The position numbers were made by a program, and so were the translations under genes. Positions 9,047 to 19,432 of a DNA stretch of 24,123 bases are shown here, one piece after another. The notes beneath the pieces are model-generated. The model was not told the origin of the DNA and did no database searches. It worked only from the letters and a program-made list of their open reading frames with translations. Each line of letters begins with the position of its first letter. Position 1 is the first letter of the stretch. The DNA is from Prorocentrum cordatum (taxonomy: Eukaryota > Sar > Dinophyceae > Prorocentrales > Prorocentraceae), in the NCBI GenBank assembly GCA_963575745.1, contig CAUYUJ010014272.1, forward strand, positions 218,370-242,492, given 5' to 3'.

Positions 9047-10797
9047 CTCACTTTGGCACACCCGTGACACGTTTCGTGGCCCCATAGGGAGCTCCACGAA
9101 GGCCCCTGTGGGGGTGCCCGCATGCGGTCCCCCCCACCCAGTGCAGCGCTTCGTGGCCCCATAGGGAGCGCCACCGAAGACGATTTTCACATTCGTGGTA
9201 CTCACAACTGCGTATGGTTGGGTCCTTCGCCAGCATCATTTTATTGGGCCAAGGGCCATGGAAAAAGCGCCCCCCTCCCCCTGGGGACCCCGGAAAAAGC
9301 GCTCCCCCTAACGAATTTGGCCCGCCCCTGGCCTCTAGGGCAACCCTCCAGACGACCCAGAGAAACCCACGAGAGCTCGAAGGCGGTCCCAGGGGGCTCC
9401 AAGCGTTCCGGCGCGCTCCCAAAACGACCCCAAACAGCCCCAAGACGGTCCACGACGACCCCAATTAAGCCGTCATGCCCGTAAAGATCCGGTGAAAACG
9501 TCCGAAGAGGCCTCCAAGAGCACTCCCAAGAATGCCCCAAGAGGCAACATTCATTGATTTTCTGTTGGCTTTTCCCAACCATCCTGTGGTGTTGGGTCCT
9601 CGTTTCACCTCACCTCCCGCGTTCCTCCCCCTCCTTGCCTCTGCCCTCCGCATGTCTTTGTTTCGGCACACGCAGTGCAGCGTTTCGTGGTCCCATAGGG
9701 AGCTCCACCGAAGGCCCCAATGGCAAGCTTCGCATGCGTCCCCCCGCCCATTTCGACACACCCCTCACGCACTCCGTGGCCCCCATAGGGAGCTCCACCG
9801 GAAGACCCTAGTAGCAGGGTTCGCATGCGTGCGTCCCCCCGCCAATGTCGGCATACCCCTCACACGCTTCGTGGCCCCATAAGGAGCTCCACCGAAGGCC
9901 CCAGTGGCAGGGTTCGGATGCGCCCCCCCGCCCGTTTCAGCACACCTCTCACACGCCTTGTGGCCCCCCCCATAGGGAGTTTCACCGAAGGCCCCAATGG
10001 CAAGGTTCGCATGCGTCCCCCCGTTCCGGCACACCACTCACATACTTCGTTGCCCCATAAGGAGCTCCACCGGAAGACCCTAGTAGCAGGGTTCGCATGC
10101 GTCCGCCCGCCCCGTTCGGCACCCCCCTCACACGGTTCGTGGCCCCATAGGGAGCCGAAGGCACCAATTGCAAGGTTCGCATGCGTCCCCCCGCCCATTT
10201 CGGCACACCCCTCACGTGTTTCGTGGCCCCCCATAGGGAGCTCCACCGAAGGCACCTGTGGCAAGCTTCGCATGCGTTCCCCCGCCCATTTCGGCACGTC
10301 CCTCACAAGTTTCGTGGTCCCATAGGGAGCTCCACAGAAGCCCAAGTGGCAGGATTCGCATGCGTCCACCCAGAGCTCCACCGAAGGCCCCAGTGGCAGG
10401 GTTCGGACGCGTCCCCCCGCTCGTTTCGGCACACCCCTCACGCACTTCGTGGCCCCATAGGGAGGAAAGGCACCAGTGGCAGGGTTCGCATGCGTCCCCC
10501 CGCCCATTTCGGCACGTCCCTCACAAGTTTCGTGGTCCCATAGGGAGCTCCACCGAAGGCCCCAGTGGCAGGGTTCGCATGCGTCCCCCCGCCCGCCTCG
10601 GCACACCTCTCACACGCCTTGTGGCCCCCCATTGGGCGCTCCACCGAAAGCCCAAGTGGCAGGATTCGCATGTGTTCCCCCGCCCATCTCTGCGTACCCC
10701 TCACACGCCTTGTGGCCCCCCATTGGGAGCTCCACCGGCCCCAATTCAGCATACCCCTCACACGGTTCGTGGCCCCATAAGGAGCTCCACCGAAAGC
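9047..10797 (+). repeat. Approximately 88-bp minisatellite, forward arm
   Basis: About 14-16 copies of a unit whose landmarks, in order, are GGAGCTCCACCGAAGGCCCC, AGTGGCAGGGTTCGCATGCG, TCCCCCCGCCCATTTCGGCA, and CACCCCTCACACGCTTCGTG followed by GCCCCATAG. Copies start near 9085, 9162, 9696, 9784, 9878, 9971, 10056, 10146, 10231, 10320, 10457, 10541, 10629, 10718 and 10776. Some are truncated, for example near 10373. Two copies precede an inserted unit at 9197-9605. The same unit runs in reverse at 11212-11772. The spacing is not a fixed multiple of three and no frame survives, so this is non-coding. Confidence 0.92.
9197..9605. mobile_element. Repeat unit inside the array, related to 10798-11211
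   Basis: It begins GGTACTCACAACTGC, TATGGTTGGGTCCTTCGCC, as does the unit at 10798. It holds a CCAAGA block (about 9345-9545) and ends with CCCAACCAT at 9574, the core of the inverted end seen at 11188. The segment interrupts the minisatellite between its second and third copies. No coding capacity is visible. Mobility is inferred from terminal similarity only. Confidence 0.55.
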
Positions 10798-11211
10798 GGT
10801 ACCCACAATGAGGCACCCGCATCTGCAAAATGGTTGGGTCCTTCGTCATGCTAGTTGGTGAATTTTGGGGTTCTCGTCTTTTCGGCTTCCCGACGCTCCA
10901 AGACGGCGGTCTTCTGGGCGTCCGAAGCCGCCTGGGAGGCTTGAAACTCGCCCCGCAATCATCCGAAAGGGATTCCAGGCAATCCAAGGGAGCCCAAAGA
11001 CGGCACAACAGGGTTCCAACATGGCCTAAGAGAGCCCCGTGACGGCCCACGATGGCCCCAAGACGCCCTCCGAAGCACTCCAAATCGTTACCCGGTTGTT
11101 CAGGGAAACCGCGAACATGAAAAACTTCCGTGAGGCCCCCAGAGGCGCTCAAAGGAGGAGCCTCCGCAATTAGCCTGGCGAAGGACCCAACCATATGCAG
11201 TTGTGAATACC
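10798..11211. mobile_element. 414-bp unit with inverted termini, centre of the foldback-like structure
   Basis: The left end is GGTACCCACAATG, a short insertion, then TGGTTGGGTCCTTCG at 10831. The right end at 11169-11211, reverse-complemented, is GGTATTCACAACTGC, ATATGGTTGGGTCCTTCG, CCAGGCTAATT. Inside are a TTTTCGGCTTCCCGACGC core (about 10880) and plus-strand CCAAGA repeats. It encodes nothing recognisable. Minisatellite copies point towards it from both sides, so it is the hinge of a large inverted repeat. Confidence 0.65.
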
Positions 11212-11772
11212 GCAGTTGTTGGTATCGTCTTCGGTGGAGTGTAGGGCCACGAAGCAGTGTACTGGGTGGGGGGGACGCATGCATACTGCGCCACTGGAAC
11301 CTTTGGTGGAGTTCCCTGTGGGGCCACGAAAACCTTTACTGGGTGGGGGAGACGCATGCGGGCTGCGCCACTGGGACCTCCGGTGGAACTCCATATGGGG
11401 CCACGAAACGTTGTACCCGGTGGGGGAAACGCATGCGGGCTGCGCCACTGAGACCTTAGGTGGAGCTCCCTTCGGCGCCACGAAGCGCTGTACTGGTTGT
11501 GGGAGGCGCATTGTGCCAGCATGGGGCGGCGCCGCCATGCGAACTGGGTCATGGGGCCCTTAAATGGAATGCCCTACGGGGCCACGATACGTGTGAGGGG
11601 TGTGCCGAAATGGGGCGGCGCCGCCATACGAACTGCACCACTTGGACCTTAAATTGAGCTCCCTATGGGGCCACGAAGCGCGTGAGGGGTGTGCCGAAAT
11701 GGGAGGGCGCCGCCATGCAACTGCACCAGTGGGACCTTAAGTGGAACTCCCTATGGGGCCACGAAACGTGTA
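11212..11772 (-). repeat. Same minisatellite, inverted arm
   Basis: About seven copies of the 9047-10797 unit in reverse complement: GGGGCCACGAAGC near 11242, then 11325, 11398, 11473, 11578, 11667 and 11755. They are joined by GACGCATGCGGGCTGCGCCA and GTGGAACTCC. The right-hand copies carry a variant, GGCGCCGCCATGC, not seen in the forward arm. Array and non-array DNA meet near 11772; I see no clear target-site duplication. Confidence 0.9.
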
Positions 11773-11994
11773 TGAAGGAAACAACGAATAACATTATTAG
11801 AACGGCGATGTCGGGAAAATGGCAACAAATAGTTATCGCTAAATTGTCGGTTTGACCTTCCTGCCGTTCCGCCTGCCTGCCGAACTTCAAGGACCAAGGC
11901 GCATGGCGCGAAACGCCAATGCAGTCTTCTTTGTATGTATATTCTTAAAATTATACATCCTGTAAGGGCCCTCCCCGGATGGCCCACGCCCCCC
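11773..11994. other. AT-richer spacer; no gene
   Basis: Unique-looking sequence of lower GC directly outside the inverted arm. No motif recognised. Confidence 0.5.
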
Positions 11995-12660
11995 CCCCGA
12001 TGCCTTTTTTGACGGTCCTCCCTGGGCCCCGGGCCCCCAGATGGCCCTTCCCGCGCCTTCCGATACCTTTTTCGACGCTCCTCACTAGCCCCCGGGCCCC
12101 TTCCAAGACAGCCCAAACGGCCCAGGGGGCCCCCCGGACGGCCCCAAAACAGCTCTGAAGGGCCCGAAGACAGCCCAAAAGGCGCCCCCAACAAAACCCC
12201 AAAAGGCTTCGAGAAAACCCAAAGAGGGCCCAAAAGGGCGACCACACCTTCAAATGTCATATTTTCCACCCTGCGAAGGCCCCACCAAGGCCCCAAGACG
12301 GCCCCAAAAGGCTCCCCAAAAAGGCTCCAAGAGGTGCCGAAGAAGCCTCCGAAAACCCCCCCATGAGGCTTCCAACTTGCTGCCCAAAAGCTCCTCACGA
12401 TGCCTCCAAGAAGCTCCCCGCGGACCTCCAACGAACACTCAAGAGGCTTCTGAGCCACAACCCAGGCACGGTGGGGGGATGGGCCGGAGGCCCCAGGCGG
12501 CCCCCGAAGGCCATCCAAAGGCTCCCAAGAAACCCTGCGAGGCCCCCCCCTGAATCCCCCCAGGGAACCCCAACTGGCCCCGAAGGGACGCCCTGACAAG
12601 GCCCAACAGGCCTCGAAGGGACCCCGCCCCCAGGAAGCCTGTCAACGGCCCCCGAAGGGA
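11995..12660 (+). repeat. CCAAGA repeat block with a 63-bp duplication
   Basis: GATGCCTTTTTTGACGGTCC (11999) and GATACCTTTTTCGACGCTCC (12062) begin a 63-bp tandem pair ending in CCCCGGGCCCC. Then follow plus-strand CCAAGACGGCCCCAAAAGG repeats to about 12660. The dispersed motif GAGCCACAACCCAGGCACGG is at 12452. Open frames here are shadows. Confidence 0.75.
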
Positions 12661-12942
12661 CGCCGATGGGCCACGGCCTCTAAGGCCTCTAAAAATCGAA
12701 GTGGGTCCCACACAACCCGGAAAACAAACGAATCCTAGATTTCGCCATCCCCCCAATGCCCCCAAATGCTCCCCAGATAACCCCCCCGCCTTGATATCGC
12801 GGGGCGGGGGGGGCGGAGGAAAACAATAGCACGCAGGGCGAGCAGCGGTGCAGATGGACACGCGCGCAAATCGGGACGATGGACAGCATATGTTTTACTT
12901 TTGTTTTTTTCGGCGTCGCCGTCGCAGATCACGCCGCGGTCC
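12661..12942. other. Spacer ending in a possible splice acceptor
   Basis: C-rich and G-rich runs occur at 12750-12820. A strong pyrimidine tract at 12898-12911 followed by GCCGTCGCAG (12918-12927) resembles a plus-strand 3' splice site in front of the 84-bp duplication. No exon can be assigned with confidence. Confidence 0.4.
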
Positions 12943-13110
12943 GATCCTCGTCACCACGGCTGCGCGCGGTGCTAATGACTGTTGCGCGTGGACCCCAGGA
13001 GGGGTCCCGGCACCTTGCTTTGATCGGATCCTCGTCGCCACGGCTGCACGCGGCGCGAATTACTGCAGCGCGTGGACCCCAGGAAGTGTCCCAGCACCTC
13101 GCATTGATCG
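12943..13110 (+). repeat. 84-bp in-frame tandem duplication
   Basis: GATCCTCGTC at 12943 recurs at 13027, and GATCGGATC at about 13022 recurs as GATCGGATG at 13106, so the period is 84 bp (28 codons). In one plus frame the copies read ILVTTAARGANDCCAWTPGG and ILVATAARGANYCSAWTPGS and remain open. It lies 165 bp upstream of the helicase exon. It may be a duplicated exon piece or only a minisatellite. Confidence 0.75.
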
Positions 13111-13273
13111 GATGTCATATTCTGGTCCGTCGATGCTTCTGGCGCTTGATCCAGCCTTACCTCTCCTAGCCATCCACTTTGTGCCCGCTTCAGCTGCAGC
13201 GTCGGCGCCACGACGCCGCGACGTCAGGGGCACAACGCCACCACTCTGGGGACATGTGGGTACCGTTGCCCAG

Positions 13274-13659
13274 AAACCTTGGGCGGCCGCAAGTATCCTT
13301 TACCTCGCATCGTGCTCCGCTGGCAGAGTGCCAACGGCGCGTCCACCATGGCCCGTCGACAATATCCTCTGCGGGCTGCGTACGCGTCCACCTTCAATGG
13401 AGGGCAGGGCCGCACGCTCGCGCGCGCGTGCCTGGACGTGCGCCGAAGCCCTTTTGCCCATTGGCATCTCTATGTGGGCGTCAGTAGAGTCAAGAACCGC
13501 GACGATGTGCGCGTTCTCCCCGATTTTGAAAATTTCGACCAGAGCGGCAACGCCTTAGTGCGCAACGCCGTCTGGCCCGAGCTGCTTTTGCGATTGGACC
13601 CGCCCTGTCCGAAGCACCCTGGACTCACGCCGCGCAAGCGACCTGCCGCCTGCCGATGA
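13274..13659 (+). CDS. PIF1-like helicase, C-terminal exon (fragment)
   Basis: A plus-strand exon runs from a probable acceptor (TTGCCCAG, ending 13273) to TGA at 13657, giving 127 residues from 13276. PIF1 (SF1B DNA helicase) C-terminal landmarks appear in order: YPLPRIVL, ARRQYPLRAAYASTFNGGQG, RTLARACLDVRRSPFAH, LYVGVSRVKNRDDVRVL, then a basic tail (PRKRPAACR). The family pattern is LPRI, then RRQFP..AFA.T.NK.QGQTL, then HGQLYVALSRV. Here the lysine of NK.QG is replaced (NGGQG), the last Gln is Arg, and HGQLY is HWHLY. The SRV arginine remains. Walker A and the other ATPase motifs are absent upstream within several kb, so this is a decayed or 5'-truncated copy, or a last exon whose partners lie far upstream. 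PIF1 helicases act on replication forks, telomeres and G-quadruplexes, and form large families in dinoflagellates and Helitrons. Confidence 0.75.
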
Positions 13660-14486
13660 TGATCGCAGACAAAATACGTGCCCATCCCTTCTCGAAGCGT
13701 CCGTCGCCGCCCCGTCTCCCGGCAATGACCTTCACCCCCCTCCCGGTCATTGGCGTCGACCCCTCGTCGTGCTGACCCCTGCCCCTCTCCGACGATCGTC
13801 GCATCCGCCCCACCACGTCGACATCGTCCTCCTCCTCGTCCCCCTCCTCATCATCATCCTCTTCATCCAAGTCCGAACTCCTTCTTTCATTCGCTCACCC
13901 CGCTGACGCTCATGGCGTTGCTCCTTGACCGCCATGACCGCGACCCCCCTCGTGGTCACCGTTTCCTTTCACCTCTCATCGGTGACCATGGCCTCGTCGC
14001 GACAGATCGGCTTCTCCCAACGAGTAGAGGGTCTACTACATAATTGAAAATGCTCATAATTGAATGGGGAAGCTCATTTTGCTTAGATTTTTTGGTTTTG
14101 GGGGATGGGGGCGCGTGCGCGAATTGCGCGCCCAAACGAGATGATTTCACGATTCCGAGTTGGCTGTCGGAGGCCGCGACGCAAGAACACGAGCAACGCC
14201 GACGTTCACCGAAGTTCAGTGCATGCGTCGCATAAAGTGCATATGCGAATGCATTCGGCGGAAGCCGCGCACAAGGCGCGCCCAATGCGACACTATTGAA
14301 GTAAGAACGAGCAACCCTGTCGAATGCGACAACCATGCGCAACTGCAAATGCCGCAAGATAGGTGCACATCAAAAGAAGACAAGGGTTCCCACTGGGAGA
14401 TGCGCGTGTGCGTGTGTGTGGAGGGGGGGAGGGGGGGAAGGGGGGGGTGGGGGGGGGGGGGGGGGGGGCACGCGCTGGGGCGCTCA
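13660..14486. other. No gene recognised; GTC/CTC-rich and poly-G tracts
   Basis: Downstream of the helicase stop are pyrimidine-rich trinucleotides (13800-13870). A lower-GC stretch follows (14040-14100), and then a G run from about 14425 to 14468. CGAATGCATTCGGCG near 14245 is a small palindrome. The first part may be 3' UTR of the helicase gene. Confidence 0.5.
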
Positions 14487-14770
14487 ACGTGGCCCAAGAC
14501 GGCTCCAAGAGCGCCTCGGAGAGCCCAAGACGAGCTCCAAGATGGCTCAAGATAGCTGAAGATGCCTCAAGATGGCCCCGAAGATGCTCCAAGAGGCCCC
14601 AAGACCGCCCCAAGACGGCTCCATGATGCAAGATAGCCCCCAAAGGAGGCCTCCAAGATGCCAAAATCATTCCAAAACCTAGAAAAGAAACTTGTGATTG
14701 TTGGCTTCTCGCCTTTTCGCTTTCCGATGGCCTTCTCGCTTTTTCGTTTTTTGAAGCGCATAGAATGAAA
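14487..14770 (+). repeat. CCAAGA block with TTTTCG core
   Basis: Plus-strand CCCAAGACGGCTCCAAGA repeats run from 14487 to about 14665, followed by CCAAAATCATTCC and GCCTTTTCGCTTTCCGATGG (about 14711). The order arms, CCAAAATCAT, then core matches the second copy at 4340-4427. Confidence 0.75.
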
Positions 14771-15345
14771 CATATCGGGCGCAGAAACGGCCGCACTCTG
14801 GCACGCAACGCCGCCATGTCCTCAACCTCGAGAACGAAAACCCCTTCAAAGGCGGGAACACAGCAACCCAGATGTTGCCATGGTGAAACGCGGTGAAACA
14901 TAAAATGTTTAGGGTGCGGCCCTCCCCGCCCTCGCGGGGCGGCCTTGCTTCCTGTGGGCGGGGATCGGCGGCGGTGCCGCCCCCCGTGTCGCTTGCGATT
15001 TAGAATAGGAGCTCTTACAATTTCCATTAACAACCATAGTCGCTACTATATCCACTGCGTTTCGCCAAAAACACCCGCACGACCTTGTGACGTAGGGTGC
15101 GACACCCCCTCGCGCACGCCACGCTACGCTGCGACGCGTTGCAACGCGACCCCGCAATGCCCTTCAACACCCTGCGATGCAGACACCCGCGGTACCATGC
15201 AACTCAATGCAAAAAAGCGGCGCGCCGCCATGCGAAGCCGTGCAATACTGCGCGCGTGGCTGCGCAGGGCCTTGCAACGCCCTGCAACGACCTTGCAACC
15301 CCAACTGCCTCCCGCGTATATATCAATAATGTGCTTCTCCCCTCT
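14771..15345. repeat. Spacer, then degenerate TGCAACGC repeats
   Basis: 14771-15090 has no recognised feature. From about 15100 to 15310 short degenerate words (TTGCAACGC, CCTGCGATGC, CCATGCAACTC) repeat on the plus strand. Similar words occur in opposite orientation at 22470-22630. No coding signal. Confidence 0.5.
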
Positions 15346-16200
15346 CTAAAATATCGGGGGGGGGGGGGGAGAGGGCGCGGGGGGAACGGGGGCCGCGAGT
15401 GGGGGGGGGAGGGGCGGCGGAGGGCGGGCTGTGTAGGGCCGTGCGTTCGGTGACATTCGAGGCGCTGGGAAGGACCCATCGAAAACTCCGAGGTGCATTG
15501 CGGAAAGCTGCACGGATACACTAAAACAGCACACCAAAACGAGGCCGCAAGGAGGGAGGCCACCCACGGTGAATGGCGGGCCCGAGACAAACCGCACCAA
15601 AGACGGCCCACAGTATCATGGGGAGGAGCGGCAACTTGCACATTGCAATCGGGGTCTATGCGAGCCCGCTTGGGGCCCGCTTGCGCCCCTCTCGGTGCCC
15701 ATTCTGGGCCCTCTTGAAATTTGATTAGTGCCCCTTGGGGCTGCGAGCGACATCTTCGGGCGGCGGGGGTGGCGGGGGTGGAGGGGGGTAGAGGGGGGGG
15801 GGGGTTTGAGTGGGTGCGGGAGACAGGAGCGGGCGATTGGTGGACGTGGGCGGGACGGGGTTCGGGCGCGGGAAGAGCGCGGGGATGAGGGGTGAGGGGA
15901 AGGAGGGCTGCGGGAGGAGGTGACGGGTAGAAGGGCGCGGGGACGGCGAGAGAGCAAGGGAGGTCGATGGAGCAGAAGGGATGCGCACGTAGCGATATGA
16001 GGGTCGGCGGGAAGCGAGGCGACGAGGTATGATGGGAGGTGGCGCGGCAGGGGTTGGAAGAAATGGGGGTAAATGGGGGTGACGGCAGGTTCTTGCAACC
16101 CGCCCAAGGCCCGAGAGGGCCTTAGACGATCCCACGAAGGCCCCAATAACGCCTAGAGACCACCTCTGGAAGGGGCTCAGCAAGGCACCGCAAGGGCCCC
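15346..16200. other. G-rich and purine-rich low-complexity DNA; no gene
   Basis: A G run at 15355-15370 begins a strongly G-rich plus strand. From about 15735 to 16080 nearly all bases are purine or G-rich words (GGGGGTAGAGGGGGGG, GGGCGCGGGGACGGCGAG). The Pro/Ser/Arg-rich minus-strand frames there are composition artefacts. Long purine tracts with mirror character could form triplex or G-quadruplex. Confidence 0.55.
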
Positions 16201-16461
16201 ATGGCCAATGGGGGAACGAGGGGGGGGGGGGGGGTGCGATCGCTGTCGGGAAGCATCGGGGGCCGATTGGGGCCTTTTTGGTGCCCGTTTAAGGCGCGTT
16301 TCGGGATCTTCATTGGGGCACGCGTGGGCCTATCTTGGCGGCATCGCTGTTACGATGCACGATGGTGCGCTGCATTATGCTGCACGGCCATGATCAACGC
16401 ACCTCGGCTAAGCATGTTGTCTGGATGGGCTGGCGAGGGCACGCGAAGCGCCGCGACGCCC
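16201..16461. other. Spacer with G run and a dispersed 27-bp repeat
   Basis: There is a G run at about 16220-16233 and TGCGCTGCATTATGCTGCAC-type words near 16366. GATGGGCTGGCGAGGGCACG at 16424, with CGAAGCG following, matches the reverse complement of 19664-19689 with three differences. Confidence 0.5.
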
Positions 16462-16710
16462 AAACGCAAGGATGCCCCAAGATGCCCCCCACGAAGCCCC
16501 CATGAGGCACTCAAGAGGCTCTAAGAGACCCCCGCGAGGCAGACACACCAACCCAAGACGCCCACAAGATGCCACATGAGGCACCAACACTGCCCCCAAG
16601 ACGCTTCAAAACTGCTCCCAAGAGACACCCGAGAAGTCCACCCCGAGACCCCAACGAGCATTCAGCAGCCGCCTGGCCCACAACCCAGACGCGGTGGCGG
16701 GATGGGCCGC
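16462..16710 (+). repeat. CCAAGA repeat block
   Basis: Plus-strand CCCAAGATGCCCCCCACGA and CCCAAGACGC repeats, ending in the dispersed motif CCACAACCCAGACGCGGTGG at 16678. No TTTTCG core is seen in this block. Confidence 0.7.
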
Positions 16711-16831
16711 ATGCCATTTTCTATACGGCAAGGCGGCTTTGCATGCGCAAGGAAAGTTACCGCACACAGTACAGTCTCAATGCATCGATGCCGACTGCCA
16801 GCATGCAAGCATCAAAGAGAAACATGATATA

Positions 16832-19432
16832 TTATAAACCATGGTGCGCTATTGCCTCCTGCAGCCACGTGTAAACTTGCAGCTTCGCTTGTTCCTCCGA
16901 CCGCATCCTGCCAAACGTCGCTGAATGCGACTTGCTGCCCCTGTATTCGAGGCCATGCGGTAGCTTTGCAACCCAGTAGGGCGAGCGCATCAGCGGCTCG
17001 ACCAAACAAAATTGACACGTCAGCGGAACGCGGCTGAAATCGTGAGCGCGAGCGCCAACGGCAACGCTGGCAGCTGGCTCGGGTGGAGTGTCTGGCCCTG
17101 GAGGGGCTGACACACTTGGTGAAACTGGCGGCTCAGGGCCAGGGCCAGATCCCGCCACTGGCATCGCCAACTCTGGAGAAGCAGGCGGGTCGGGCAACGC
17201 AGGCGGGCCAACCCCTAGACAATCGGCAGATTGATCCCAAGGAATGAACACTGGGCCGTCCGAGTTTTCCTCGTCAGAGGTTAGGAGCGTAGGGTGGCGG
17301 ACCTGCCCCTGGTCACCGTTGGGACTAAAAATGCCCCCAGGCGGCGACTGTCCACACACGCCCTTCACTGGTGACAGGAAGGGGCTCGGCGGAGACGGTG
17401 AGGGCGCTCGAGGGCGCTTGCTAGCTTGGCTGCTCACGGGCGGGCTCTTCTTTCGCACTCTCCTCGGCGGCCGAGATGCAACCTTCGCGTCGGCATGCAG
17501 CTTCAGCTGCTCGACACCGCGGTCATCCTCTTCCTCGCCCAGCGCCTGCCCCGCGGGGCAAGCCCCGAGTAGATAATCAACCTCCTTGCTGGCCAGTGCA
17601 ACCAATTCGGGGCGCGCTTCTGCTCGAAGCTGTTCGGTTGCAACTCCGCCGTGCAAACCAGGGTCAGAGGCATCGCTGTCTACATCGTCTTGATCACGTG
17701 CGTCCCCATCGTCTGGCTGTCTGAGCTTTTCCGCTCTCCTCTGGCACCTTTTCTCGATCAATGCTTTCACTGCTGATATGGCTGCCTGTCTCTCTGGCTC
17801 TGTAGCGTCACTGGCATTGACAACCGACGTTGCCACGTCGATGTGCGACGCCCCACTGGGCACCTTTATATCTAGCAAGTGTTTTGCAATGCTTTTGAGC
17901 AGCGGTGCAGGCCAGAGCGAAAAATAATTGCGAATTGCGTATCGGAGCACACCAAGTGCCTCCCCCACGCGGAAACGAACCCTGGATTCATCGCCTTCTA
18001 CGTGAAAGCCAAGTTCGACGTCCCAACAGATGAAATAGTCAACCGATGGCGGAGCTGTTACCTTGACCCGCTCAGGGCCGAAACCAAACCTCAGTATGCC
18101 TTCGGACTCTTCGACCATCTCCAACAATAACAAGCCCTTCGGCGCCACTTGAAGGATGTAGTAGTAGTTCAGTTCGGAGTCCGACACTATTGTATGAACC
18201 TTGTACAACGAGGGCAACCACAAAAACTCCCAATGATCACTGTCAACGGATAACAACACTTTGAACAGAAATGCTTGGTTCAATTCGAACTTGCCAGGGC
18301 TTGTTGACCTCCATTTAGAACGAGCGTTCACCAGCTCATCAACGTCAAAGGTGAGCAAAGATGTTGCATTCGTGGAGCCTCCAAAAGTATGCTTATCTAG
18401 TGTAAGCGAATCTGACATGGACGCGACATCCTCGGGCGACAGGTCAATGTGGGCAGAATGAGGGTACCTGTGCTTCAGAGTAGCGATCCCTAGAGCCATG
18501 AGAGATGCGTCGCAGCGGCTCTTGTGGCGAGCCGCCCGCGACTCGTTGTCCCTCGCGTCGTTGAAATACAACTGGGGAGAGACGGGCATGCAAACCGCAG
18601 AGGGCATTGCGCGCGCGTGCGCTTGCGCACAGACGCACTCATTGCAAGAACGACGCAACGGGCCCCTACGGCACCCCACAACGCCACGCATAGATGCATG
18701 AGGCAGCCACGATATGACACGAGTGCCACAATACGTACACCGAGCGTTACAGTGTTGAATAAACATTGGCATGTGACGGCTCAGAAGCTCATAGAACGCA
18801 CAAGTGTACTCACAACGCTACATGCATGAGAACGCGCACGGCAAGCGTGCGCTCACATAATGCTGCGCCCGCGCTACACGCGTGGAGGATCCATCGCAAT
18901 AGCAAACCAGAAGTAAAAACAACAGGAGACGCGCCGCCTCCAGCGATAGACTGCTACCCATATGCTCAAATAGAGAACGTATGTATTGCTCCAGGCGGTC
19001 AGTCATGCGATACCCACTTGCCTGCAACATATTGAACGGCTCTCGAAAAACAACTGCTTCTCTGATAAACAACGTTTTGGCGAGTTCCGCGTGCACAGGG
19101 CTTTGCGAACGCTCTAGGAAAAGCACGAGATCCCACACCTGCTGCGCATGGTCGATCGTCCTCTGCCGCGTTTCGTCGGAATCTGCCAGAGCACCCGCCC
19201 ACGCCCATGGGAATGTTGAAGGAGTGAGAGAATACCCAACCAGCTGCCTGCAGTGCACAAGTGCCTGCCTGACATGCGTTACCAGGAGTAATTGCAGCTC
19301 GTCTGGGTCATCATTAGATGCAACCGCGCCATCTAGTGCAATGGGGAAAAAATCGACAGTCTCTGTCAGCCCGATGTACACGAACGTAGAGCACAGCTGC
19401 AACGCGTCAGAAAGCGCAGGCATGACCATGCT
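16832..19432 (-). CDS. Two-exon gene, 771-aa protein of unknown function
   Basis: Exon 1 spans 19444-18857 with ATG at 19432; exon 2 spans 18571-16832, ending in TAA. Joining phase-0 ends across a GT-AG intron gives 771 residues with no stop. The product begins MVMPALSDALQLCSTFVYIG. Residues 1-160 are mixed alpha-helical, 165-179 form a hydrophobic stretch (LLLFLLLVCYC), and 245-410 are an aromatic-rich globular part (DHWEFLWLPSLYKVHTIVSD, then YYYILQVAPKGLLLLEM). An acidic patch lies at 478-495, basic NLS-like clusters at 559-567 (RPPRRVRKK) and about 577, and a Pro/Ser-rich linker at 580-700. The final 64 residues (CQFCLVEPLMRSPYWVAKLP) look folded. I recognise no family. The NLS-like clusters and acidic patch suggest a nuclear protein, by inference only. 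Upstream exons may exist, because 19444 follows a strong acceptor. Confidence 0.82.
18572..18856 (-). other. Intron of the 771-aa gene, GT-AG, 285 bp
   Basis: The donor is TAT|GTGAGCGC at 18856. The acceptor is GTCTCTCCCCAG ending at 18572, with a short pyrimidine tract. Both junctions fall between codons. Unspliced, exon 1 hits TAG at 18820-18818, so removal is needed. The paired phase-0 fit and matching reading character on both sides are good evidence for a real intron. Confidence 0.78.

Noticed and set aside
9047-11772. A CRISPR array
   Set aside because: The whole 88-bp unit repeats; there are no unique spacers between short identical repeats, and the genome is eukaryotic.
9035-11800. 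Target-site duplications around the foldback-like structure
   Set aside because: The array edges are ragged and I found no matching short flanks.
12848-13558. A 236-codon plus-strand frame overlapping the helicase exon
   Set aside because: In the overlap the other frame has clear PIF1 motifs. The upstream part with the 84-bp duplication is kept only as a repeat.
15616-16183. Pro/Ser/Arg-rich minus-strand frames
   Set aside because: They arise from purine-rich low-complexity DNA.
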